64,000 bases of DNA, taken from assembly GCF_013149275.1 (NCBI RefSeq), contig NZ_JABGNA010000006.1:372001-436000 (forward strand), given 5' to 3'. Below, in pieces: positions 42,706 through 52,475 of the stretch (its first letter is position 1; each line of letters begins with the position of its first letter). Position numbers and translations under genes: made by a program. The DNA comes from Mucilaginibacter sp. SG564 (GTDB lineage Bacteria; Bacteroidota; Bacteroidia; Sphingobacteriales; Sphingobacteriaceae). The notes under the pieces are model-generated. The model was given only the letters and a program-made list of their open reading frames with translations, was not told the DNA's origin and did no database searches.

Positions 42706-45087
42706 ATGATCAAGAACTATTTAAAGATCGCCTGGAGAAACCTGATTAAAAATAAGGCTTCGTCCTTTATCAATGTTGGTGGCCTGGCCGTGGGTATGGC
42801 AGTGGCTGTGCTCATCGGGTTGTGGATATATGATGAGCTATCGTTTGATAAATATCATGAAAACTATGACCGTGTAGCCATAGTAATGCAAAACGAAGTT
42901 TTTAATGGCACGATCAACACAGGCGAACCAATCCCCCTGCCTTTGGATGCGGAGCTGCGCAAAAGCTATGGGAGCGATTTTAAACACCTGGCCCTATCGT
43001 CATGGACAAACAGCCATATTCTAAACGTTGCCGATAAAAAGCTTTCCTTTAAAGGGAATTTTATGGGTGCCGAGGCCCCCGAGATATTTTCGCTCAGGAT
43101 GCTGCAGGGATCGCGTGCCGGATTGACAGATCGTTCGTCTATCCTCATCTCGCAATCGGTAGCCAAGGCATTGTTTGGTGATGCCGACGCGATGAACAAG
43201 ATAATCAGGCTGGATAATAACGAAAGTTTTAAGGTTTCGGGCGTTTATGAGGATTTGCCGGGTAACACCACTTTGCACGATGTCGCTTTTATCGGCCCGT
43301 GGGAATATTATATCCATGCGCCGGGTAATGACCGGTCGCCAACTGATTGGGGCGATAATTCGCTGTTCATGTATGTGCAGATAGCCGATCATGCGGATAT
43401 GGCCAAAATATCTGAAAAAATAAAAAATGTTAAGCTCAATAAGCTGGAACGGGAAGATAGAAAGTTCAACCCCCAGTTATTTCTTCAGCCTATGAGCAAA
43501 TGGCATTTATATGCCGAATTTAAAAACGGTGTTAATACCGGGGGGGCTATTCAGTATGTGTGGCTTTTCGGTATCATTGGGGTATTTGTATTGCTATTGG
43601 CCTGTATTAATTTTATGAACCTGAGCACGGCCCGCAGCGAAAAGAGGGCCAAGGAAGTGGGGATACGTAAAGCAGTAGGCTCATTACGCGGGCAGCTGAT
43701 CGGGCAATTCTTCTCCGAATCGTTCCTGATCGCTGCGCTGGCCTTCGGTTTATCGTTATTACTGGTTTGGCTGGCGCTGCCCTGGTTTAATGAGGTGGCC
43801 AATAAGCAAATAACTATTTTATGGAGCAACCCGCTCTTTTGGGCAGCTGGTATTGGATTTACATTATTTACCGGTACAATCTCTGGGCTTTACCCGGCCT
43901 TATATCTTTCGTCATTTAATCCGGTTAAAGTATTGAAGGGCACTTTTAAAGCGGGCCGGTTTGCCGCATTGCCGCGTAAGGTTTTGGTGGTAACTCAGTT
44001 TACGGTATCTGTTATTCTCATCATCGGGACTATTATAGTTTTTAAACAGGTGCAATTTGCCAAGAACCGCCCGGTGGGGTACAGCCGTGACGGCCTTATT
44101 GCCATCGAAGTAACCAACGATGATCTGCATAAACATTTTGAGGCCCTACGAGCCGATCTGCTTCAATCGGGAGCCATAGCCGAAATTTCGGAATCATCCA
44201 GCTCCACAACCGGGATAAACAATCATCGGGGTGATATTTCCTGGAAAGGAAAAGATCCATCCATGACCTCATTTTTTGGTAATATTATGGTTAACACCAA
44301 CTATGGAAAAACGGTGGGCTGGCAGTTTACAAATGGCCGCGATTTTTCAAGCCGGTCTGTTGCCGATTCTACAGCGATTGTGCTGAATGAGGCTGCCGTA
44401 AAGTATATGGGACTGAAAAAGCCTATCGGTGAAATAGTACGTATTGGAAAATGGGATATGACTGTAATTGGTGTAGTGAAAGACATGGTGATGGAGTCGC
44501 CTTATGAACCGGTTAAGCAAACCATCTTCCGTATTGGCCGTGATGTTATGGATGACATCCTCATTAAAATTAACCCGAATATGAGCACTCATGATGCGCT
44601 CAGTAAGATCGAAACCGTGTGTAAAACCTATTCGCCGTCGGTTCCGTTTTCGTACCGCTTTGCTGACGAAGCCTATGCCCGGAAATTTGCCACCGAAGAA
44701 CGGATAGGCAAGCTGGCAAGCTCATTTGCCCTGCTGGCTATTTTTATCAGCTGCCTGGGCTTGTTTGGCATGGCATCTTTTGTAGCTGAACAAAGGGTAA
44801 AGGAAATAGGTGTGCGTAAAGTATTGGGTGCTAGTGTATTTGGTCTTTGGCGCTTAATGTCGACGGATTTTGTATTGCTGGTGATTATCGCCTTGTTTAT
44901 AGCTACGCCGGTTGCCTACTACTTTATGCATGGTTGGCTGCAACACTATACTTACCGGGCCGAACTTTCCTGGTGGATTTTTGCTATAACCGGTGCGGGA
45001 GCCATTGTTATAACACTGCTCACCATAAGCTATCAGAGCATCAGAGCGGCGCTGGCTAACCCGGTAAAAAGTTTAAGGAGCGAATAA
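42706..45087 (+). CDS. Double MacB/FtsX permease, array member 3 (type C)
   Basis: The 793-residue protein has the type C N-terminus (GMAVAVLIGLWIYDELSFDK) shared only with member 6. After the first half it has MNLSTARSEKRAKEVGIRKA, and after TM6 VKEIGVRKVLGASV. A segment around residues 450-560 (PVGYSRDGLI...GRDFSSR) closely parallels member 6. It is followed by a spacer that differs from the other spacers and carries an AAAGCC-based inverted repeat. Confidence 0.93.
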   Translation: MIKNYLKIAWRNLIKNKASSFINVGGLAVGMAVAVLIGLWIYDELSFDKYHENYDRVAIVMQNEVFNGTINTGEPIPLPLDAELRKSYGSDFKHLALSSWTNSHILNVADKKLSFKGNFMGAEAPEIFSLRMLQGSRAGLTDRSSILISQSVAKALFGDADAMNKIIRLDNNESFKVSGVYEDLPGNTTLHDVAFIGPWEYYIHAPGNDRSPTDWGDNSLFMYVQIADHADMAKISEKIKNVKLNKLEREDRKFNPQLFLQPMSKWHLYAEFKNGVNTGGAIQYVWLFGIIGVFVLLLACINFMNLSTARSEKRAKEVGIRKAVGSLRGQLIGQFFSESFLIAALAFGLSLLLVWLALPWFNEVANKQITILWSNPLFWAAGIGFTLFTGTISGLYPALYLSSFNPVKVLKGTFKAGRFAALPRKVLVVTQFTVSVILIIGTIIVFKQVQFAKNRPVGYSRDGLIAIEVTNDDLHKHFEALRADLLQSGAIAEISESSSSTTGINNHRGDISWKGKDPSMTSFFGNIMVNTNYGKTVGWQFTNGRDFSSRSVADSTAIVLNEAAVKYMGLKKPIGEIVRIGKWDMTVIGVVKDMVMESPYEPVKQTIFRIGRDVMDDILIKINPNMSTHDALSKIETVCKTYSPSVPFSYRFADEAYARKFATEERIGKLASSFALLAIFISCLGLFGMASFVAEQRVKEIGVRKVLGASVFGLWRLMSTDFVLLVIIALFIATPVAYYFMHGWLQHYTYRAELSWWIFAITGAGAIVITLLTISYQSIRAALANPVKSLRSE

Positions 45088-45089
45088 TA

Positions 45090-45178
45090 AGCAAAAAGCC
45101 AAAGGCTTAATGCTTAAAGTAATAAGTAAGATAATAAAAAGCTTTAGGCTTTGTGCCTTAGCTTTAAGCTTAAAACGT
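45090..45178. repeat. Imperfect inverted repeat in spacer 3-4 of permease array
   Basis: The words AAGCCAAAGGCTTAATGC and CTTTAGGCTTTGTGCCTTAG face each other around an A-rich centre. The sequence resembles the palindrome at 7530-7620 in its use of AAAGC/GCTTT words. It replaces the GATTTAGAATTTAG-type spacer found between the other permease genes and could partly terminate the message. Confidence 0.5.
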
Positions 45179-45183
45179 ACAAC

Positions 45184-47556
45184 ATGTTAAAGAACTATTT
45201 AAAAATCGCGTGGCGTAATCTGATCAAAAATAAGGCGCATAGCTTTATTAATATAGCGGGCTTATCGGTAGGGCTGGCTTGTAGTCTGCTCATTTTATTA
45301 TGGGTACAAAATGAGCTGAGTATGGATCAGTATCATACCAATGGCAAGCGCTTATATTCGGTTTATGAAACGCAATATGTTGATAATAAGATAGAGGGGC
45401 AGTACAGCACACCGGGGCTGCTGCCAGAAGAACTGAAAAAACAAATACCCGAAATTGAAGCCAGCACCGGAATCATTAACGGGGAAGAAAATACTTTCCA
45501 GGTTGGTGATAAAGTATTAAAAATGAATGGCAGCGATGCCAGTGCCGATTATTTTAAAATGTTTAGTATCCCACTACTGCAGGGGAATGCACAAACAGCT
45601 TTAAATTCGCCCGTAAGTCTGTCTATATCCCGTAAAATGGCCAGGGCATTTTTTGGCAGTCCGGAGGCCGCTATCGGTAAAACTATCCGCTATGATAACC
45701 GGAAGAATTTTACCATCACCGGTGTATACGAAGATCTGCCCAATACCTCTTCTCAAAAATATGATTACCTCATGAACTGGTACAATTATGTAGAGGAGAA
45801 TCAATGGGTAAAAAGCTGGGGTAATAACGGGCCTGCAACAGTTATTATGTTACGTCCCGATGCGGATGCGGGACTGGTTGAAAAAAAGATAACTCACTTT
45901 TTAGATAACTTAAACAAAAGCCAGAAGAAAGGAACCTTTACCGAAGAATTAGGGTTGCAAAGGTTTGGCGACGGCTACCTGCAGGGCAATTTTGAACATG
46001 GGAAACCGCAGGGTGGGCGTATGGAATATGTTCGTTTGTTTACTATTGTAGCTATTTTTATTTTACTGATAGCCTGTATCAATTTCATGAACCTTACTAC
46101 AGCCCGGTCGGTTAAGCGCGCCCGCGAAATTGGCGTGCGGAAAGTGGTGGGTGCGGTACGTTCAGTTTTAATCAAACAATTCATCGGCGAGTCATTACTG
46201 GTTACTTCGCTGGCGGTAATTGTTGCGTTAGTGTTGTTAACACTGCTGTTACCGGTATTTAACCAGATTACCCATAAAGAAATAGAATTACCATTCGATC
46301 AACCTTTGTTCTGGCTCAAACTGGCCGGTATTACCTTAATTACGGGATTGGTATCGGGAAGTTATCCGGCTTTGTTCCTGTCGTCGTTTAATCCGGTTAA
46401 GGTGTTAAAGGGGGCTTTAAAATTGGACACGAGTTCCACATTGTTTCGCAAAGGGCTGGTTATATTTCAATTTGCGCTGTCGGTAATTCTGATAACCGCC
46501 ACCATTATTGTTTCGCGGCAGATGGCTTACATTCAGTCAAAAAACCTGGGGTACGACCGCGAGAACCTGATCTACATCCCGATGAATGGGGAGCTTATAA
46601 CCAAATATAGCACCTTTAAGGATGAAGCCTCCGGCTTGCCTGGCATACAATCGGTTACCCGTATCACCAATAACCCCACCAATATTCAAAACTGGACAGG
46701 TGATGTTAGCTGGATTGGTAAAGATCCAAATGTAATTATTCAGTTTACACAGGTTTCTGTTGGGTATGATTTTGCGAAAACCATGAAACTGAGGATGCTG
46801 GCCGGGCGGGACTTTTCAAAAGCTTTCCCGACTGATTCGGTTGGATACCTGATCAATGAGGCGGCCTTAAAGAGGATAAAATACACCGATCCTATTGGCA
46901 AGCCGCTCACTTTCTGGGATAAAAAAGGGACGATTGTTGGCGTGATCAAGGATTTTCATTTTGCTTCTATGCATGATCAGATCAAACCATTAGTAATACG
47001 GCTTAAGGAGGATGAAAAATATGGTAGCGTACTGGTAAAAACACAACCCGGTAAAACCCGCGAGGCGCTGGCTGGGTTGGAAACCCTGACTAAGCAAATT
47101 AATCCGGCATTTCCGTTTACCTATAATTTCTCAGATCAGGAGTATCAGAAATTGTATCAGAATGAACAGATCGTAACCCAACTGTCAAACGCGTTTGCAT
47201 TCCTGGCCATATTTATATCATGTTTGGGGCTGTTAGGTTTGGCCATGTTTACGGCAGAGCAACGGTTAAAAGAGATCGGTATCCGCAAAGTGCTGGGCGC
47301 CAGCGTAGGTTCGCTGCTTACTTTATTGTCCATGGAGTTTTTGGTGCTGGTTGTTATTGCTTTATTGGTGGCTTTACCGGTTTCGTGGTATGGTATGAGT
47401 AAATGGCTGCAGGCATTTGCTTATCGTACACCAATGCAATGGTGGATGTTTGGCATGGCTGGTGGTATTATTGTTATTGTAGCTATGTTAACGGTTAGTT
47501 TCCAGGCTGTAAAAGCGGCCCTTGTTAATCCAATAAAGAGTTTACGGAGCGAGTAA
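45184..47556 (+). CDS. Double MacB/FtsX permease, array member 4 (type A)
   Basis: The start at 45184 gives 790 residues beginning MLKNYLKIAWRNLIKNK, as in the other members; an upstream start at 45151 would add an unrelated stretch. The type A mark is CSLLILLWVQNEL. Its first half is very close to member 1 through KRAREIGVRKVVGAVRSV. The second periplasmic domain has TRITNNPTNIQNWTG, also close to member 5. Members 1, 4 and 5 look like products of recent duplication. Confidence 0.93.
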   Translation: MLKNYLKIAWRNLIKNKAHSFINIAGLSVGLACSLLILLWVQNELSMDQYHTNGKRLYSVYETQYVDNKIEGQYSTPGLLPEELKKQIPEIEASTGIINGEENTFQVGDKVLKMNGSDASADYFKMFSIPLLQGNAQTALNSPVSLSISRKMARAFFGSPEAAIGKTIRYDNRKNFTITGVYEDLPNTSSQKYDYLMNWYNYVEENQWVKSWGNNGPATVIMLRPDADAGLVEKKITHFLDNLNKSQKKGTFTEELGLQRFGDGYLQGNFEHGKPQGGRMEYVRLFTIVAIFILLIACINFMNLTTARSVKRAREIGVRKVVGAVRSVLIKQFIGESLLVTSLAVIVALVLLTLLLPVFNQITHKEIELPFDQPLFWLKLAGITLITGLVSGSYPALFLSSFNPVKVLKGALKLDTSSTLFRKGLVIFQFALSVILITATIIVSRQMAYIQSKNLGYDRENLIYIPMNGELITKYSTFKDEASGLPGIQSVTRITNNPTNIQNWTGDVSWIGKDPNVIIQFTQVSVGYDFAKTMKLRMLAGRDFSKAFPTDSVGYLINEAALKRIKYTDPIGKPLTFWDKKGTIVGVIKDFHFASMHDQIKPLVIRLKEDEKYGSVLVKTQPGKTREALAGLETLTKQINPAFPFTYNFSDQEYQKLYQNEQIVTQLSNAFAFLAIFISCLGLLGLAMFTAEQRLKEIGIRKVLGASVGSLLTLLSMEFLVLVVIALLVALPVSWYGMSKWLQAFAYRTPMQWWMFGMAGGIIVIVAMLTVSFQAVKAALVNPIKSLRSE

Positions 47557-47644
47557 GGAGATATTGGAGTTCGGATGTTTGAATTCGAATTTAGAAATTA
47601 GGGTTTAAAATTTAAGTATTTAGGTTTTAGAATTTTAAAGAATC

Positions 47645-50020
47645 ATGATCAAAAGCTATTTAAAAATTGCCTGGAGAAATATTGCCAGAAACAAGGTGCA
47701 CACGTTTATTAATGTGGCCGGTTTGTCGGTGGGTTTGGTATGCAGCCTGCTTATTTTATTGTGGGTACAAAATGAATTGAGCATAGATGGTTTTCTTAAA
47801 AACAGCTCCCGTTTGTATTCGGTATATGAGCACCAGAACTATGACCATAAAATGCATGGTTCATATAATAACCCTGGGCCAACCGCCGAACAGATGAAAA
47901 AGGTTTTGCCCGAAGTGGAGTACGCAACCAGTGCCGGCTTCGATCAAACAAATACCTTCCAGGTAGGTGATAAGATCCTGAAGCAAAGCGGATCGGCCGC
48001 CAGCGCCGATTATTTTTCCGTATTCAGCTATAAACTTTTGCAGGGGAGCGCCAAAAGCGCATTAAATACCCCGGTGAGTTTAGCTATCTCGCGTAAAATG
48101 GCTGTCGCGTTTTTTGGAAGCCCCCAGGAGGCGATAGGTAAAACTATCCGTTATGAAAACAGCAAAAACTTCTCAGTAACCGCGGTATTTGAGGATATGC
48201 CCACAAACTCGTCGCAAAAATTTGATTATCTGATTAACTGGTACGCCTTTTTGGATGAAAACGGCTGGGCTCGGGAATGGGGTAACCAGGGGCCCGCTAC
48301 CTTCATTATGTTAAAACCCAATGTTGACCCTTTAGCATTCGAAAAAAAGATAGCCCATTTCTTAGATCCCTATAACGGAACCAATCGTAAAACATCAACC
48401 TTTATTATCGATCTGGGTATTCAGCGTTACGATGAAGGATACCTGCATGGCACTTTTGAAGGTGATAAATTTGTAGGAGGCCGTATTGAATATGTACGTA
48501 TTTTTAGTATTGTAGCCATATTTATTTTGTTGATAGCCTGCATCAATTTTATGAACCTAACTACAGCCCGTTCGGTTAAGCGGGCTAAAGAAATTGGTGT
48601 ACGCAAAGTGGTTGGCGCCGAGCGCTGGGTTTTAATTCGGCAATTTATCAGCGAGTCGTTGCTGACCACTACCCTTTCGGTGGGTATAGCTTTGCTATTG
48701 TTGGTTGTATTGCTTCCTGTATTTAACCAGGTAACGCAAAAACAAATAGAACTGCCCTTTAACCAGGCTTCATTCTGGATTAAATTAGGTTTCATCACTT
48801 TGGTAACCGGTTTGGTATCTGGCAGCTATCCGGCTTTGTTTTTATCCTCATTTAACCCCGTAAAAGTTTTAAAGGGCACATTGACACTGGATGCAGGCAC
48901 TACGCTTTTTCGCAAAGGGCTGGTTGTATTTCAGTTTGTATTGTCGGTTATACTCATCACCGGAACTATAGTTATTTCGCGCCAGATGAACTATATCCAA
49001 TCAAAAAACCTGGGCTACGATCGCGAAAACATGATCTACGTACCACTTGAAGGAGATCTGCTACCTAAATACAACTTATTTAAGGAAGAGGCTTTACGGA
49101 TGCCCGGCATACAGTCGGTAACCCGTATCAGCACCGAACCCACTAACATCCAAAATGGTACAGGTGGAGTAAATTGGATAGGGAAAGATACCACGGTTAA
49201 TATTCAGTTTACGCAGGCTTCTGTAGGATATGATTTTGTGAAAACCATGAAACTGCAGGTGCTTTCGGGCCGCGATTTTTCAAAGGAATATCCAACAGAT
49301 TCGGTGGGTTATATACTGAACGAGGCCGCCTTGAAAAGAATAGGTTATAAAGATCCCATCGGGCAGCCCCTCACCTTTTGGGGAAAACGGGGAAAGATAG
49401 TGGGTTTGATAAAAGATTTCCACTTCAACTCGATGCATGATGAAATACGACCACTGATATTAAGATTAAGAGAACACGAAACGTATGGGAGTATACTGGT
49501 AAGAACCGAGCCCGGTAAAACCCGTGCGGCGCTGGCCAGTATGGAACATCTGTGCCACCAGCTAAACCCGGCATTCCCGTTTACCTATAATTTTTCGGAT
49601 CAGGAATATCAGAAGCTATACCAAAATGAACAGATAGTTGGCAAACTATCCAATGGGTTTGCTTTTCTCGCCGTATTTATTTCTTGTTTAGGTTTGCTTG
49701 GCCTGGCCATGTTTACAGCTGAGCAGCGGGTTAAGGAGATAGGTATCCGTAAAGTGCTGGGTGCCAGTATAAGCTCATTATTTACTTTACTGTCATCAGA
49801 GTTTTTGATATTGGTAGTTATCGCCCTGCTTATTGCATCGCCCATTGCGTGGTATGCTACAGGTAAATGGCTGCAGGGCTTTGCCTATCGTACACCGGTA
49901 CAATGGTGGATGTTTGCACTGTCGGGAGTTATCATAGTTTTCATTGCCCTGATTACGGTAAGTTTCCAGTCGGTTAAGGCGGCATTGATCAACCCGATAA
50001 AGAGTTTACGAAGTGAGTAA
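47645..50020 (+). CDS. Double MacB/FtsX permease, array member 5 (type A)
   Basis: The 791-residue type A member (CSLLILLWVQNELS) has intact signatures KRAKEIGVRKVVGA and VKEIGIRKVLGAS. It is closest to member 4 in the second periplasmic domain (TRISTEPTNIQNGTG) and to member 1 near the C-terminus (IALLIASPIAWYA). This mix suggests gene conversion or unequal crossing over within the array. The upstream spacer of 88 bases has the AATTTAG-rich pattern. Confidence 0.93.
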   Translation: MIKSYLKIAWRNIARNKVHTFINVAGLSVGLVCSLLILLWVQNELSIDGFLKNSSRLYSVYEHQNYDHKMHGSYNNPGPTAEQMKKVLPEVEYATSAGFDQTNTFQVGDKILKQSGSAASADYFSVFSYKLLQGSAKSALNTPVSLAISRKMAVAFFGSPQEAIGKTIRYENSKNFSVTAVFEDMPTNSSQKFDYLINWYAFLDENGWAREWGNQGPATFIMLKPNVDPLAFEKKIAHFLDPYNGTNRKTSTFIIDLGIQRYDEGYLHGTFEGDKFVGGRIEYVRIFSIVAIFILLIACINFMNLTTARSVKRAKEIGVRKVVGAERWVLIRQFISESLLTTTLSVGIALLLLVVLLPVFNQVTQKQIELPFNQASFWIKLGFITLVTGLVSGSYPALFLSSFNPVKVLKGTLTLDAGTTLFRKGLVVFQFVLSVILITGTIVISRQMNYIQSKNLGYDRENMIYVPLEGDLLPKYNLFKEEALRMPGIQSVTRISTEPTNIQNGTGGVNWIGKDTTVNIQFTQASVGYDFVKTMKLQVLSGRDFSKEYPTDSVGYILNEAALKRIGYKDPIGQPLTFWGKRGKIVGLIKDFHFNSMHDEIRPLILRLREHETYGSILVRTEPGKTRAALASMEHLCHQLNPAFPFTYNFSDQEYQKLYQNEQIVGKLSNGFAFLAVFISCLGLLGLAMFTAEQRVKEIGIRKVLGASISSLFTLLSSEFLILVVIALLIASPIAWYATGKWLQGFAYRTPVQWWMFALSGVIIVFIALITVSFQSVKAALINPIKSLRSE

Positions 50021-50103
50021 GTTTGATTTTGGATTAACGCCATAGAGGGCTTCGCCGTTTTCCGATTTAGAGTTTAGGTTTTATCATTTAGATTTTAAAT
50101 ATC

Positions 50104-52464
50104 ATGATCAGGAACTATTTAAAAATCGCCTGGAGAAACCTTATCAAAAACAAGGCACACTCCGCCATTAACGTGATCGGTTTGTCTGTTGGCATGACCA
50201 TAGCTATGCTTATTGGTCTTTGGATAGGCGACGAACTTTCTTTTAATAAATATCATCGGCACTATGATCACATTGGGCAATTGATGACAACCCAAACGGC
50301 AAATGGCGAAACTGGTACATTTCCTTCAACCGTTGTGCCCTTAAGTAATGAGCTCCGCACAAAATATGCGGGTGATTTTAAACTGGTGGCCTTAACCTCG
50401 GAGGGCACGCATATATTGGCCGTTGGCGATAAAAAGATATCACAAAATGGTATGTGGACAGAGCCGGGTATGCCTGCTATACTTTCACTAAACATGGTGA
50501 AGGGCAGCTATAGCAATTTTAATGATCCTTCGTCTATGGTGATGGCACAGTCGGTTGCTAAAGCTTTGTTTGGCGATGCCGATCCTATCAATAAAGTAGT
50601 GCGCATTGATAATAAAACCGATATGAAGGTAACGGGCATTTACCAGGACCTGCCGCACAACACTACCTTTTATGCCACTAAGTTCATGCTGCCCTGGAAT
50701 AATCCTGCAAACTGGTGGGCAACCCAAAAAACAGCATGGGATAATCATGATTGCCATCTTTTTGTGCTGATGAATGATCATGCCGATTTTAAAGCAGTAT
50801 CGGCCAAAATACGAAACATTACCAGGCCGTACTTTAAACTCAATAACGAAACCATGCAGGTGCATCCCATGAGCAAATGGCATTTATACAGCGATTTTCA
50901 GAATGGGACAGCTGTTGGCGGGCGCATTCAGTTTGTTTGGCTATTTGGCGTTATTGGCTTGTTTGTATTGTTACTGGCCTGCATCAATTTCATGAATTTA
51001 AGTACCGCCAGGAGCGAGAAGCGGGCCAAAGAGGTTGGTATCCGCAAAGCTATTGGTTCCGTTCGCGGCCAGTTGATCGGGCAGTTCCTGAGCGAATCAT
51101 TACTTGTGGTGTTTCTGGCCTTGCTGTTAACCATTGTTTTAACTTTATGGGCTATCCCTTACTTTAACCATTTGGCTGATAAGGAAGTAGATATCCCGTG
51201 GGGTAACCCACTATTTTGGTTGTTTACTTTAAGCTTTGCGGTTTTTACCGGCCTGGTTTCGGGGAGCTACCCGGCATTTTATTTATCAGCATTTAATCCG
51301 GTAAAAGTATTAAAGGGAACTTTCAAAGTTGGGCGTTTAGCTTCAATTCCGCGCAAGGTGCTGGTAGTGGTGCAGTTTACCGTATCCATTATTTTAATTA
51401 TAGGTACTATAATTGTTTTACGGCAGATACAATATGCTAAAAACCGCCCCGTCGGTTATTCGCGTGAGGGGTTGATCACTGTTGAAATGAATACACCAGA
51501 TATATTCGGGCATTATGAGGCACTGCGGCGTGACCTGATACAAACGGGGGCCGTTGAAGATATGGCCGAATCAAACAGCACCACCACACAAATACGGTCA
51601 AATAACTTTGGTTTTAACTGGGCCGGAAAACCGGCGGCTTTTAACCCCATATTTGGATGTATTGCTATAACCTATGATTTTGGCCATACCGTTGGCTGGA
51701 AAGTAGTTAATGGGCGCGATTTTTCCCGAAGCTTCCCTACAGATACGGATGCCTTTATACTCAATGAGTCGGCATTAAAAATGAGCGGTATCAAAAACCC
51801 TATTGGCAAAACAATGTATTGGAATGGTAAAGATCATGTCATTACCGGTATTGTTAAAGATATGGTCATGGAATCACCCTACAACAAAACGGTAGCTACC
51901 GTTTTTATGATGAAACCAGATTGGGCCAACCTGATAACTCTGCGTATAAAGCCCACCATGCCTATACATGACGCTTTGCTTAAAATTGAACCCGTATTTA
52001 AAAAGTTTAACCCAGGCAGCCCATTTGAGTATAAATTTAATGACGATGTGTATGCCCGCAAATTTTCTGAGGAAGAACGAATTGGCAACCTGGCTTCTGT
52101 ATTTGCCACGCTTGCAATTTTTATCTCATGCCTGGGCCTGTTCGGGCTTGCATCCTTTGTGGCCGAACAGCGTACAAAAGAGATTGGGGTACGCAAGGTA
52201 TTGGGTGCATCAGTGGCTAACCTGTGGCGCCTGCTCTCTGCCGAGTTTGTGATACTGGTGGTGATATCTATATTGATAGCTGCGCCTTTAACTTACTACT
52301 TTATGCGGCGCTGGTTGCTGGGTTATCAGTACCGTATTACCATATCCTGGTGGATATTTGTATGTGCTGGGGTAGGGGCTATTAGCATTACCCTAATTAC
52401 CGTCAGTTTCCAGGCCATTAAAGCTGCAATGGCCAATCCGGTAAAAAGTTTAAAAACAGAGTAA
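50104..52464 (+). CDS. Double MacB/FtsX permease, array member 6 (type C)
   Basis: The 786-residue type C member has GMTIAMLIGLWIGDELSFNK at the N-terminus, with intact KRAKEVGIRKAIGS and TKEIGVRKVLGAS. It pairs with member 3 throughout. The C-terminus is NPVKSLKTE. The esterase gene begins 11 bases after its stop, so it is in the same transcript. That makes an exported hydrolase the only non-permease gene visible in the array operon. Confidence 0.93.
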   Translation: MIRNYLKIAWRNLIKNKAHSAINVIGLSVGMTIAMLIGLWIGDELSFNKYHRHYDHIGQLMTTQTANGETGTFPSTVVPLSNELRTKYAGDFKLVALTSEGTHILAVGDKKISQNGMWTEPGMPAILSLNMVKGSYSNFNDPSSMVMAQSVAKALFGDADPINKVVRIDNKTDMKVTGIYQDLPHNTTFYATKFMLPWNNPANWWATQKTAWDNHDCHLFVLMNDHADFKAVSAKIRNITRPYFKLNNETMQVHPMSKWHLYSDFQNGTAVGGRIQFVWLFGVIGLFVLLLACINFMNLSTARSEKRAKEVGIRKAIGSVRGQLIGQFLSESLLVVFLALLLTIVLTLWAIPYFNHLADKEVDIPWGNPLFWLFTLSFAVFTGLVSGSYPAFYLSAFNPVKVLKGTFKVGRLASIPRKVLVVVQFTVSIILIIGTIIVLRQIQYAKNRPVGYSREGLITVEMNTPDIFGHYEALRRDLIQTGAVEDMAESNSTTTQIRSNNFGFNWAGKPAAFNPIFGCIAITYDFGHTVGWKVVNGRDFSRSFPTDTDAFILNESALKMSGIKNPIGKTMYWNGKDHVITGIVKDMVMESPYNKTVATVFMMKPDWANLITLRIKPTMPIHDALLKIEPVFKKFNPGSPFEYKFNDDVYARKFSEEERIGNLASVFATLAIFISCLGLFGLASFVAEQRTKEIGVRKVLGASVANLWRLLSAEFVILVVISILIAAPLTYYFMRRWLLGYQYRITISWWIFVCAGVGAISITLITVSFQAIKAAMANPVKSLKTE

Positions 52465-52475
52465 CGATCTCTAAA

